Assembly (NCBI GenBank): GCA_026396015.1
Contig: JAPLXP010000014.1
Span: forward strand, 16,111 to 80,110
DNA length: 64,000 bases
Reading direction: 5' to 3'
From: Candidatus Nomurabacteria bacterium
GTDB taxonomy: Bacteria; Patescibacteria; Paceibacteria; UBA9973
The notes below the pieces were generated by a model. The model saw only the letters and a list, made by a program, of their open reading frames with translations, was not told where the DNA came from and made no database searches. Within the stretch, counting starts at the first letter, position 1. Each line of letters opens with the position of its first letter. Shown one piece after another: positions 18,477 to 25,121 of this stretch. A program made the translations under genes and the position numbers.

Positions 18477-18689
18477 TTACTTTGACTTTGTTTTTGTTGC
18501 TTTTTTTGTAACTTTCTTCACCACATCGAGAACTTTTCTACCACGATACATGCCGCAGTTCTTGCAAACTGAGTGAGTCTCTTTTGGAGCCTGACAATTT
18601 GAACAAGCACCAAAAACTGTGCCTTTCAAAGCATGATGTGAGCGTCGATTCCCTGTATGAGAACGTGTATGTCGCATTCGTACTACCAT
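18477..18689 (-). CDS. rpmF: 50S ribosomal protein L32
   Basis: 70 residues from the ATG at 18689 (MVVRMRHTRSHTGNRRSHHAL). That start lies 7 nt after a TATACT box, and the longer reading to 18740 is rejected. A zinc ribbon is kept: CSNC followed by CKNC. The C-terminal 20 residues are a Lys/Thr-rich tail. First gene of the minus-strand group rpmF, nusB fusion, rnc, smc. Confidence 0.94.
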   Translation of the reverse strand: MVVRMRHTRSHTGNRRSHHALKGTVFGACSNCQAPKETHSVCKNCGMYRGRKVLDVVKKVTKKATKTKSK

Positions 18690-18696
18690 AAATACA

Positions 18697-18702
18697 AGTA
18701 TA
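18697..18702 (-). promoter_or_regulatory. -10 box of rpmF
   Basis: TATACT on the minus strand, 7 nt before the ATG at 18689. Suggests a leaderless mRNA and fixes the start choice. Confidence 0.5.
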
Positions 18703-18726
18703 CTGATTTTTACATAAAATGCAAAT

Positions 18727-18760
18727 AAAAAGCCACTCATTCAGAATGAGTGGCTTTTTT
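18727..18760 (-). terminator. Terminator of the 18775 gene
   Basis: AAAAAGCCACTCATTC pairs perfectly with GAATGAGTGGCTTTTT, with T-runs on both sides. It separates the unknown gene upstream from rpmF. Confidence 0.85.
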
Positions 18761-18774
18761 GTTTTTGCGACAAA

Positions 18775-19542
18775 TCAACGGCTTGCCTTGATATTTTTTT
18801 TCAAAAAATTAAATTTTTTGGGGTTTGATTCAATAACAAACCTCAGTCCTTTTTCAAAATTATTTGAATGACCGTTATATAGTGATGCTCCGGTGCATTC
18901 ACTAATTTCTTCAGAATAAGACCTGATAATTTTAGGATCAGGAGACCCAATAAAAGAACTAGGTGCATCTATGTCCATAGAAACAAAGTTCAATTTAAAA
19001 TGACATGCAACTTCTGAGACTGACAATAAAGATACTATTCCGACCCTTGTTGCATCAATTTCCTCTTTTAATTCCCTTTTAACTGAATTAATCTGAGTTT
19101 CTTCGATTAAACGCAAAAAAAGATCCTCACTTTTATTTTTAAAAGTATCTTGGACTTTTTTGAATAAATTAGCAGTAAACTCATTAAAAATAGGATTTGC
19201 TGTTGCAAAATCTGTGATGCCATTAGAGTCCGATACATACTGACGATTAAGTACATCAATCTCCATGTAGAGATATTCCAAAGAATGATCTCTATGGCCT
19301 GAAGATGTAAAACATTGTACCATATTGTCTATGGCTTTAAGCAAATCCTCACCAATAAATTTACCTCCAGGAATTCTTTTTTGAATTTCAAATTTGGAAA
19401 ATTTATAATCTACTAACCAAACTCTTGGCGTCTCTCTTAGATCAAAAGACACGCAATTTACTGCGTAATTAAAAGTGTTAGGATTCTGAAAAACAGAATT
19501 CAAACCAGAGCCCGAGCGGGTCCCAATATCATTTTTTTTCAT
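18775..19542 (-). CDS. Unknown protein with a possible split Nudix motif
   Basis: 255 residues, not recognised with confidence. Two separated pieces resemble a Nudix box: RIPGGKFIGED near residue 55 and VKRELKEEIDATRVG near 155. In a real Nudix enzyme these are contiguous, so either about 90 residues are inserted or the likeness is chance. The segment between is helical and polar. No signal peptide or membrane helix. It is monocistronic, with a strong promoter (19567-19595) and its own terminator. The promoter drives away from the divergent thrS. Confidence 0.55.
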   Translation of the reverse strand: MKKNDIGTRSGSGLNSVFQNPNTFNYAVNCVSFDLRETPRVWLVDYKFSKFEIQKRIPGGKFIGEDLLKAIDNMVQCFTSSGHRDHSLEYLYMEIDVLNRQYVSDSNGITDFATANPIFNEFTANLFKKVQDTFKNKSEDLFLRLIEETQINSVKRELKEEIDATRVGIVSLLSVSEVACHFKLNFVSMDIDAPSSFIGSPDPKIIRSYSEEISECTGASLYNGHSNNFEKGLRFVIESNPKKFNFLKKNIKASR

Positions 19543-19566
19543 ATTTAATGTTTTAAATTTAAAAGT

Positions 19567-19595
19567 ATTATATCACAACAGCATAATAAAGTCAA
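19567..19595 (-). promoter_or_regulatory. Strong promoter of the 18775 gene
   Basis: Minus strand: TTGACT (19590-19595), a 17-nt spacer and TATAAT (19567-19572) with TG one base upstream of it. The leader to the ATG is about 20 nt. Confidence 0.75.
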
Positions 19596-19607
19596 TAATA
19601 TAAAAGT

Positions 19608-19636
19608 CTTACAATGTAAAGTTTTTATGATATAGT
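19608..19636 (+). promoter_or_regulatory. thrS promoter, leaderless spacing
   Basis: CTTACA (19608-19613), a 17-nt spacer and TATAGT (19631-19636) with the extended TGA. The ATG at 19645 follows after 8 nt. Confidence 0.6.
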
Positions 19637-19644
19637 AAAAAGAT

Positions 19645-21390
19645 ATGGAAAATACAGAAAAATTACAAAATATCCGCCATACATTGGCTCACCTTTTAGC
19701 GCAAGCTGTAAAAAAAAATTATCCAAATGTTCAACTAACCCTCGGTCCTGCCGTTGATAATGGATTCTACTATGACATAGATTTTGGCACAGATAAATTA
19801 AGTGATGAGGATTTATCTAAAATCCAAGCTACAATGCTCGAGAATATCCCCTCTTGGACAACTTTCACACATGAGGAAGTATCAAAAGAAAAAGCTCTAG
19901 AAATTTTTGCTGGCAATGTATACAAAGCAGAGTTGATAAATGAGATAGCAGATCGTGGTGAAGTAATCACACTATACACATGTGGTGGATTCACAGACCT
20001 TTGTCGAGGTGGACATGCAGAAAATCCTGCAGCAGAAATACCAGCAGATTCATTCAAGCTCGACCGTGTAGCTGGTGCATACTGGCGTGGGAGTGAGTTG
20101 AATAAAATGCTCACTCGTATTTATGGACTAGCATTTGAAAATAAAGAAGAATTAGAAAAATACATTTGGCAATTAGAAGAAGCAAAAAAGAGAGACCACA
20201 GAAAGATTGGTAAGGAGATGGGATTATTCGTATTCTCAGAGCTCGTAGGACCTGGACTACCACTATGGACTCCAAAAGGTACAATCATCCGTGAATTGCT
20301 AAATGACTATGTCTGGGAACTCCGTAAAAAACATGGATACCAAAAAGTCACAATTCCACATATTACAAAAAAGGAGTTATACGAGACCTCAGGACACTGG
20401 GCAAAATACGCCGACGACCTATTCAAGATAAATACTCGTGAGAATCATACCTTTGCGATGAAGCCTATGAATTGCCCACACCATACTCAAATATTCGACT
20501 GTGAGCCTCGTAGCTATCGTGATATGCCACAGAGATACTGTGAGACTACAATGGTATACAGAGATGAACAATCTGGAGAGCTTTCAGGATTATCTCGTGT
20601 ACTCTCTATCACTCAGGATGATGCACATGTATTCTGCCGTGAGAATCAAATAGAGGCAGAAGCTATTGTCATCTGGGATATCATCGAGACATTCTATAAA
20701 ACATTTGGTTTTGATTTAAAAGTTCGCTTTTCAAAACACGACCCTGCTACACCTGAAAAATATCTAGGAAGTCCAGAAACTTGGGCAAAAGCAGAAGGTG
20801 CACTCCAGAGTCTAATGGAGAAAAAAGGAGTAGAGTGGATAGATGGTACAGGTGAAGCTGCATTCTACGGACCAAAGATCGACTTTATATCTCATGACTC
20901 CATCGGCCGTGTACTACAGGTTGCTACAATTCAATTAGATTTTAACCAGCCAAAAAACTTTGGATTAACATTTACAAATGAAAAGGGTGAGAAGGAGCAA
21001 GTAGTCATGATTCACTGTGCAATCATGGGATCAATAGAGAGATTCATGTCTACACTCATCGAGCATCTCGCTGGTGTATTCCCTATCTGGCTATCACCTA
21101 CACAGATATCTGTAATACCTGTAAAAGAAAACCATGAAGAAGATACAATAAAAATAATAGAGGCATTGAATAATGAATCTATCCGTACAAATCATGTGAC
21201 AAATGGTGACAGCCTAGGCAAAAGAATTCATGCAGGTAAAAAAGGAAATACTCCATATGTAATAGTCTATGGAGACAAAGAAAAGGAATCCGGAATGCTG
21301 ACTATCGAGACTCGTACTGGAGAAAAAATTCAAATAACCATCGAAGCATTAATAGAAAAAATAAATACAGAAATTAAAAACCGCTCATAG
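19645..21390 (+). CDS. thrS: Threonyl-tRNA synthetase without TGS domain
   Basis: Charges tRNA-Thr. 581 residues against about 640 in E. coli: the N-terminal TGS domain is absent and the protein begins at the editing domain. The editing site is kept (HTLAHLLAQ, then CGGFTDLCRGGH). Catalytic class II motifs follow, with the zinc ligands in PMNCPHH, the His of DDAHVFC, and MIHCAIMGSIERF. The C-terminal anticodon-binding domain (WLSPTQISVIPVKE ... TRTGEKIQ) is complete. Monocistronic with its own promoter and terminator. No leader or T-box fits in the 8 nt between -10 and ATG. Confidence 0.96.
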   Translation: MENTEKLQNIRHTLAHLLAQAVKKNYPNVQLTLGPAVDNGFYYDIDFGTDKLSDEDLSKIQATMLENIPSWTTFTHEEVSKEKALEIFAGNVYKAELINEIADRGEVITLYTCGGFTDLCRGGHAENPAAEIPADSFKLDRVAGAYWRGSELNKMLTRIYGLAFENKEELEKYIWQLEEAKKRDHRKIGKEMGLFVFSELVGPGLPLWTPKGTIIRELLNDYVWELRKKHGYQKVTIPHITKKELYETSGHWAKYADDLFKINTRENHTFAMKPMNCPHHTQIFDCEPRSYRDMPQRYCETTMVYRDEQSGELSGLSRVLSITQDDAHVFCRENQIEAEAIVIWDIIETFYKTFGFDLKVRFSKHDPATPEKYLGSPETWAKAEGALQSLMEKKGVEWIDGTGEAAFYGPKIDFISHDSIGRVLQVATIQLDFNQPKNFGLTFTNEKGEKEQVVMIHCAIMGSIERFMSTLIEHLAGVFPIWLSPTQISVIPVKENHEEDTIKIIEALNNESIRTNHVTNGDSLGKRIHAGKKGNTPYVIVYGDKEKESGMLTIETRTGEKIQITIEALIEKINTEIKNRS

Positions 21391-21405
21391 AGCGGTTTTT
21401 AATTT
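21371..21405. terminator. Bidirectional terminator between thrS and the pseudopilin
   Basis: AAATTAAAAACCGCTC pairs perfectly with GAGCGGTTTTTAATTT around a 3-nt loop. Confidence 0.88.
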
Positions 21406-22016
21406 TATCTACAAGTAACTGGATTATTTATATCTAACACACTAGTAATAGGATCAAATACAGAAGTTGTATAACCACCACCTCCATAATTAGTACTCCA
21501 AGTTAAACTAGAGTACTTCACATTACCACTTGAATCAACACACATAGTTGGTAATCCCGATTTTAAACCCTCAAAAGCAATCGCATATGATTGACCATCC
21601 TGGGATATACCACACCAAAATATATTTTCATTGGAAGCTTTATTTGTTCTCAACATGGCACTACCAACAACAAGACCTATTTGATAACTTGTAGTACCTG
21701 GACCATTACTACCATCTTGCCTAGAAAATGGCATATTACAGTCCCCAGCGCCACCAGGAAAATTAACCCCGTACCCAGGGGCAGCAGGATTTTTATATGT
21801 ACTTATTGAATTACCAGCACTAGTATATGTACCATACCTACCATTTTGCTGATAGTACATTTCCAGGCCCTTTTTTACCTCATCTGCAGCTGATTTTACA
21901 TAAGCGACATCTGCCTTATTCTTTGTATTTTGTAAACTTACCATCACTACAGAAGCAAGAATACCAATGATGGCAATGACAACCAGTAATTCCAATAATG
22001 TAAAACCTTTTTTCAT
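21405..22016 (-). CDS. Type IV pilin-like (pseudopilin) protein
   Basis: 203 residues from the ATG at 22016. A type III signal peptide, KKGFTLLELLVVIA, is cut by a prepilin peptidase after the Gly, with the conserved Glu at +5. The hydrophobic helix runs to about residue 28 and the amphipathic helix to about 60 (ADVAYVKSAADEVKKGLEMYY). The C-terminal globular part has four cysteines that may form disulfides, and the Gly/Ser/Tyr-rich segments are typical of major or minor pilins of type IV pili. No assembly genes (pilB, pilC, pilD) are nearby. The start is set by a TATAAT box 7 nt upstream (22024-22029). Confidence 0.9.
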   Translation of the reverse strand: MKKGFTLLELLVVIAIIGILASVVMVSLQNTKNKADVAYVKSAADEVKKGLEMYYQQNGRYGTYTSAGNSISTYKNPAAPGYGVNFPGGAGDCNMPFSRQDGSNGPGTTSYQIGLVVGSAMLRTNKASNENIFWCGISQDGQSYAIAFEGLKSGLPTMCVDSSGNVKYSSLTWSTNYGGGGYTTSVFDPITSVLDINNPVTCR

Positions 22017-22023
22017 AATTAAT

Positions 22024-22029
22024 ATTATA
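22024..22029 (-). promoter_or_regulatory. Extended -10 of the pseudopilin gene
   Basis: TGCTATAAT on the minus strand, with the -10 at 22024-22029. The ATG at 22016 follows after 7 nt. Confidence 0.6.
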
Positions 22030-22031
22030 GC

Positions 22032-22064
22032 ACAAAAAATCACCTCAAGAAGGTGATTTTTTGT
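22032..22064 (-). terminator. gyrB terminator
   Basis: ACAAAAAATCACCT pairs with AGGTGATTTTTTGT around CAAGA. A T-run follows on the minus strand, directly after the gyrB stop. Confidence 0.85.
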
Positions 22065-22069
22065 ATTTA

Positions 22070-24163
22070 TTAGTAATCCAGATTTGCCATCTTGGCATGA
22101 GATTGGATAAAAGCTTTGCGTGGTGGAACCTCAGATCCCATCAACATATCAAATACTTTATTTGCATCTTCAGCATCATCTACTTTTACTTGCTTTAGAA
22201 TTCTACGTGCCGGATCCATGGTAGTCTCCCATAGCTCTTCAGCATTCATTTCTCCGAGACCCTTGTATCGTTGTACATGAATCTTTGTAGATTTTTTCTT
22301 TGTGTCTTCCTCCTCTTCTTCGACATCTGTCTCGACGACTTGTTCATTCTCAGATTCTTTTAGAAGCTCTTCGAGATTCACAGCATCCTTACCGAGGATT
22401 TTATCTCTCTCTTCATCACTGTATGCGTAGAATATCTCCTTACCTTTTTTAATCTTGAATAGTGGTGGCTGAGCGATATAGATATATCCAGCATCGATGA
22501 TTGGTCGGAAGTATCTGTACATCAATGTCAGGATCAGTGTACGGATGTGTGCTCCGTCCACGTCGGCATCGGTAGCGATGATGATCTTGTGGTAACGCAT
22601 CTTTTCTAGATCAAATGTATCTCCGATAGATGTACCCATGGCGATGACCAGATTCTTGATCTGCTCTGATCCGAGCATACGATCCAATCTTGCACGCTCG
22701 ACATTGAGAATCTTTCCGCGGAGTGGCAATATAGCCTGAGTCTTACGATCACGTCCCATCTTTGCAGTACCACCAGCAGAGTCTCCCTCCACTATGAATA
22801 GTTCTGCACTAGATGAATCCTTGACCTGACAGTCAGCGAGCTTTCCAGGGAGAGTCATACCTTCGAGTGCTCCTTTACGCAATACTGAATCCTTTGCGGC
22901 CTTTGCGGCCTTGCGAGCGCGGAGTGCGAGCAATCCTTTGTTAATGATAGACTTTGCTTCATCAGGATTCTCTTCGAGGAACATTGTGAATGCATCACCA
23001 AATACTGTAGCTGTAGCACCTTGAGCTTCAGTACTACCTAGCTTGGCTTTGGTCTGACCTTCAAATTGAATTTCGCGAAGTTTTACAGAGACCACAGCCA
23101 TCAACCCCTCGAGTACGTCATCACCAGTGAATCCACCATCAGCCTCTTTGATCAGATTATTTTTCTTACCATAAGTATTCAATATCCGAGTCAGTGCTGT
23201 CTTGAATCCTGTGATGTGTGTACCACCTTCTGGGTTGTAGATATTGTTTGCAAATGGAACTATGTGTGAAGAGAAGTCATCGATATATTGAAGTGCGACT
23301 TCGACTCCGACATCGTCTACCTCCTTCTCTACATAGAATACAGTAGAATGAATTGGCTTTTGGAGTTTGTTGTAAAATTTTACGAGTGATACGAGTCCTC
23401 CTTCAAAATAGAATGAAGTAGAAGGAACCTCTAATTCAAGTTCAGAGAACCAGATAACATCATTGTAGTCAGTATTTTTCTTTGTAAGAATTGCCTCACC
23501 CATATCTCGAGCATCTATGATATGTATACGTAGGCCCTTTACTAGATACGCTTGCTGACGAAGATGAGAGACGATAGTATTCCAATCAAATTTAACTTCT
23601 TTAAAAATTTCTACGTCTGGCTCGAAAGTAATGATTGTACCGTTTGATTTTGAATTGCCCACTTTTTTAACAGCGGCTTTCTTTTTACCTTGAGAGTATT
23701 CCTGTACATACTGACCACCATCACGGTGCACACAAGCACGAGTATAGATAGACAGCGCATTCACCACAGAAGCACCCACTCCGTGTAGACCTCCAGATAC
23801 TTTATATCCACTACCTTCACCTCCGAATTTACCTCCAGCATGGAGAGTTGTCATGACAGTCTCGAGAGCTGAGACTTTTGTCTTGGAGTGAATATCAACT
23901 GGGATACCACGACCATTGTCGGCGACGCGGACACGATTGCCAGGCAAGAGAACTACTTCAATACGATCAGCATATCCACCCATGGCTTCATCACGAGAGT
24001 TGTCGAATATTTCCCATACGAGATGATGCAAACCATCAATACCAGTAGAACCGATATACATACCCGGGCGACGACGTACTGGCTCAAGGCCCTCTAGAAC
24101 CGAGATTTCATCTGCACCGTATGCACCTTCTTTTTTTGCTTTTTTAGTTTCGTCTTTTGCCAT
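22070..24163 (-). CDS. gyrB: DNA gyrase subunit B
   Basis: ATPase subunit of DNA gyrase. 697 residues. GHKL ATPase domain: EIFDNSRDEAMGGY, DNGRGIPVD and GLHGVGASVVNALS. Transducer domain in the middle. TOPRIM motifs: IVEGDSAGG near 440 and ATDADVDGAHIRTL. The C-terminus QRYKGLGEMN is typical. An acidic stretch (ETDVEEEEEDTKKK) of about 25 residues is inserted just before QRYKGLGEMN. gyrA is not in the window. The upstream region (24164-24230) holds a TATAAT at 24222-24227 on the minus strand and an inverted repeat AAATATCT/AGATATTT in a leader of about 50 nt. Confidence 0.97.
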   Translation of the reverse strand: MAKDETKKAKKEGAYGADEISVLEGLEPVRRRPGMYIGSTGIDGLHHLVWEIFDNSRDEAMGGYADRIEVVLLPGNRVRVADNGRGIPVDIHSKTKVSALETVMTTLHAGGKFGGEGSGYKVSGGLHGVGASVVNALSIYTRACVHRDGGQYVQEYSQGKKKAAVKKVGNSKSNGTIITFEPDVEIFKEVKFDWNTIVSHLRQQAYLVKGLRIHIIDARDMGEAILTKKNTDYNDVIWFSELELEVPSTSFYFEGGLVSLVKFYNKLQKPIHSTVFYVEKEVDDVGVEVALQYIDDFSSHIVPFANNIYNPEGGTHITGFKTALTRILNTYGKKNNLIKEADGGFTGDDVLEGLMAVVSVKLREIQFEGQTKAKLGSTEAQGATATVFGDAFTMFLEENPDEAKSIINKGLLALRARKAAKAAKDSVLRKGALEGMTLPGKLADCQVKDSSSAELFIVEGDSAGGTAKMGRDRKTQAILPLRGKILNVERARLDRMLGSEQIKNLVIAMGTSIGDTFDLEKMRYHKIIIATDADVDGAHIRTLILTLMYRYFRPIIDAGYIYIAQPPLFKIKKGKEIFYAYSDEERDKILGKDAVNLEELLKESENEQVVETDVEEEEEDTKKKSTKIHVQRYKGLGEMNAEELWETTMDPARRILKQVKVDDAEDANKVFDMLMGSEVPPRKAFIQSHAKMANLDY

Positions 24164-24229
24164 TTTTATAAAGTTAAAAAATAAAGAAAATATCTCTTAA
24201 ATCAAAGATATTTATGTATATATTATAAC

Positions 24230-24260
24230 AAAAAAACACTAATTACACTAGTGTTTTTTT
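24230..24260. terminator. Hairpin terminator between RAYT-1 and gyrB
   Basis: AAAAAAACACTA and TAGTGTTTTTTT pair around ATTACAC. T-runs on both strands; it isolates gyrB from read-through of the transposase gene. Confidence 0.8.
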
Positions 24261-24360
24261 ATCTATTTTACCCTTTAAAATAAGGATATTTTCATTTTTA
24301 TATATAAAAATAAGATAAACTCATACAGCCCTTCCAAACCAAAACCATACACAATAAAAA

Positions 24361-24385
24361 TCTGCCTAGGTCCGACCTAGGCAGA
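24361..24385. repeat. REP-1 palindrome, 3' flank of RAYT-1
   Basis: 25-nt palindrome with arms TCTGCCTAGGT and ACCTAGGCAGA and a CCG centre. It is identical to the copy at 25093-25117. With the adjacent T-run it also serves as a terminator at the end of the RAYT-1 gene. Confidence 0.92.
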
Positions 24386-24388
24386 TTT

Positions 24389-25066
24389 TTAAATACTGTA
24401 ATTTTCAAAAAAATCAAACAATTCCCTCGTGTGATTTACACGAATATGATCTGGTAATATTTGCCTATCTATTATTTTAGAATACTTTCTGCTGTCCACA
24501 AAGTAATCAAAGAAACTAGAGTACTTATATTTTTTCAAATAATCTATTGTTTTATTTTTATCGTTAATACCATTTATTTTCCAATCTTTTTGGATCAATT
24601 TTACAGGGTTCAAGTGAACATAAGAAAAAAGATAGTTAAAATAATTCTCTTCACCCACATGATTAGATTTAAATTTTCCCTCAAATAAAGAGCCTGTGCG
24701 TCCATATTTTTTATTAAAATACATTGAGTACGAAGTAGAAACTTTACGAATAAATTCAGTTATAGGATTAAACTTTTCGCCTAGGTCCGACCTAGGCGAA
24801 ATAAGAATAATATGAAAATGATTTGGCATAAGGACCCAAGCTAAAACATTTACCAAAGTTTCCCCTCTTTCAAAATCAAATGAATCAATATTATTTCTAA
24901 CAATTGAATTTCTAAAATTAAATTTCAGCTCTGAATTTGCAATATAGAGGAGCTTAGTAAAACGTTCATAATCTTCATCATCTAAAAATATCTGACTCTT
25001 TCCATTGCCACGATTGTAGATATGATAAAATTCGTTTTGCACTAAATTTGTTTTTCGCAATGACAT
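24389..25066 (-). CDS. REP-associated tyrosine transposase (RAYT-1, Y1/HUH family)
   Basis: 225 residues. The IS200-like Y1 fold shows YHIYNRGNGKSQIF at the N-terminus, the HUH metal site H83-F-H85 (MPNHFHIIL), the likely catalytic Tyr 113 in TSYSMYFNKKYGRTGSLFEG, and YVHLNPVK. RAYTs are single-copy relatives of IS200 transposases that process REP palindromes. Two identical REP-1 copies flank the gene (24361-24385 and 25093-25117). A third lies inside it at 24776-24800, encoding about residues 89-97 (SPRSDLGE) between the HUH and Tyr motifs. The minus-strand -10 TACAAT (25073-25078) is 6 nt before the ATG. It follows the S74 gene in direction of coding but has its own promoter. Confidence 0.9.
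   Translation of the reverse strand: MSLRKTNLVQNEFYHIYNRGNGKSQIFLDDEDYERFTKLLYIANSELKFNFRNSIVRNNIDSFDFERGETLVNVLAWVLMPNHFHIILISPRSDLGEKFNPITEFIRKVSTSYSMYFNKKYGRTGSLFEGKFKSNHVGEENYFNYLFSYVHLNPVKLIQKDWKINGINDKNKTIDYLKKYKYSSFFDYFVDSRKYSKIIDRQILPDHIRVNHTRELFDFFENYSI
24776..24800. repeat. REP-1 palindrome inside the RAYT-1 reading frame
   Basis: TTCGCCTAGGT-CCG-ACCTAGGCGAA, a perfect palindrome with the same core as the flanking copies but different outermost bases. It is read through in frame. Confidence 0.9.
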
Positions 25067-25072
25067 ATTTAT

Positions 25073-25078
25073 ATTGTA
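25073..25078 (-). promoter_or_regulatory. Extended -10 of RAYT-1
   Basis: TGATACAAT on the minus strand with 6 nt to the ATG at 25066. Confidence 0.5.
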
Positions 25079-25092
25079 TCAAACAAATAAAA

Positions 25093-25117
25093 TCTGCCTA
25101 GGTCCGACCTAGGCAGA
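25093..25117. repeat. REP-1 palindrome, 5' flank of RAYT-1 and 3' end of the S74 gene
   Basis: Same 25 nt as at 24361-24385. It lies between the RAYT-1 promoter and the S74 gene stop codon, and with its A/T flanks it probably terminates the S74 transcript. Confidence 0.92.
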
Positions 25118-25121
25118 TTTT

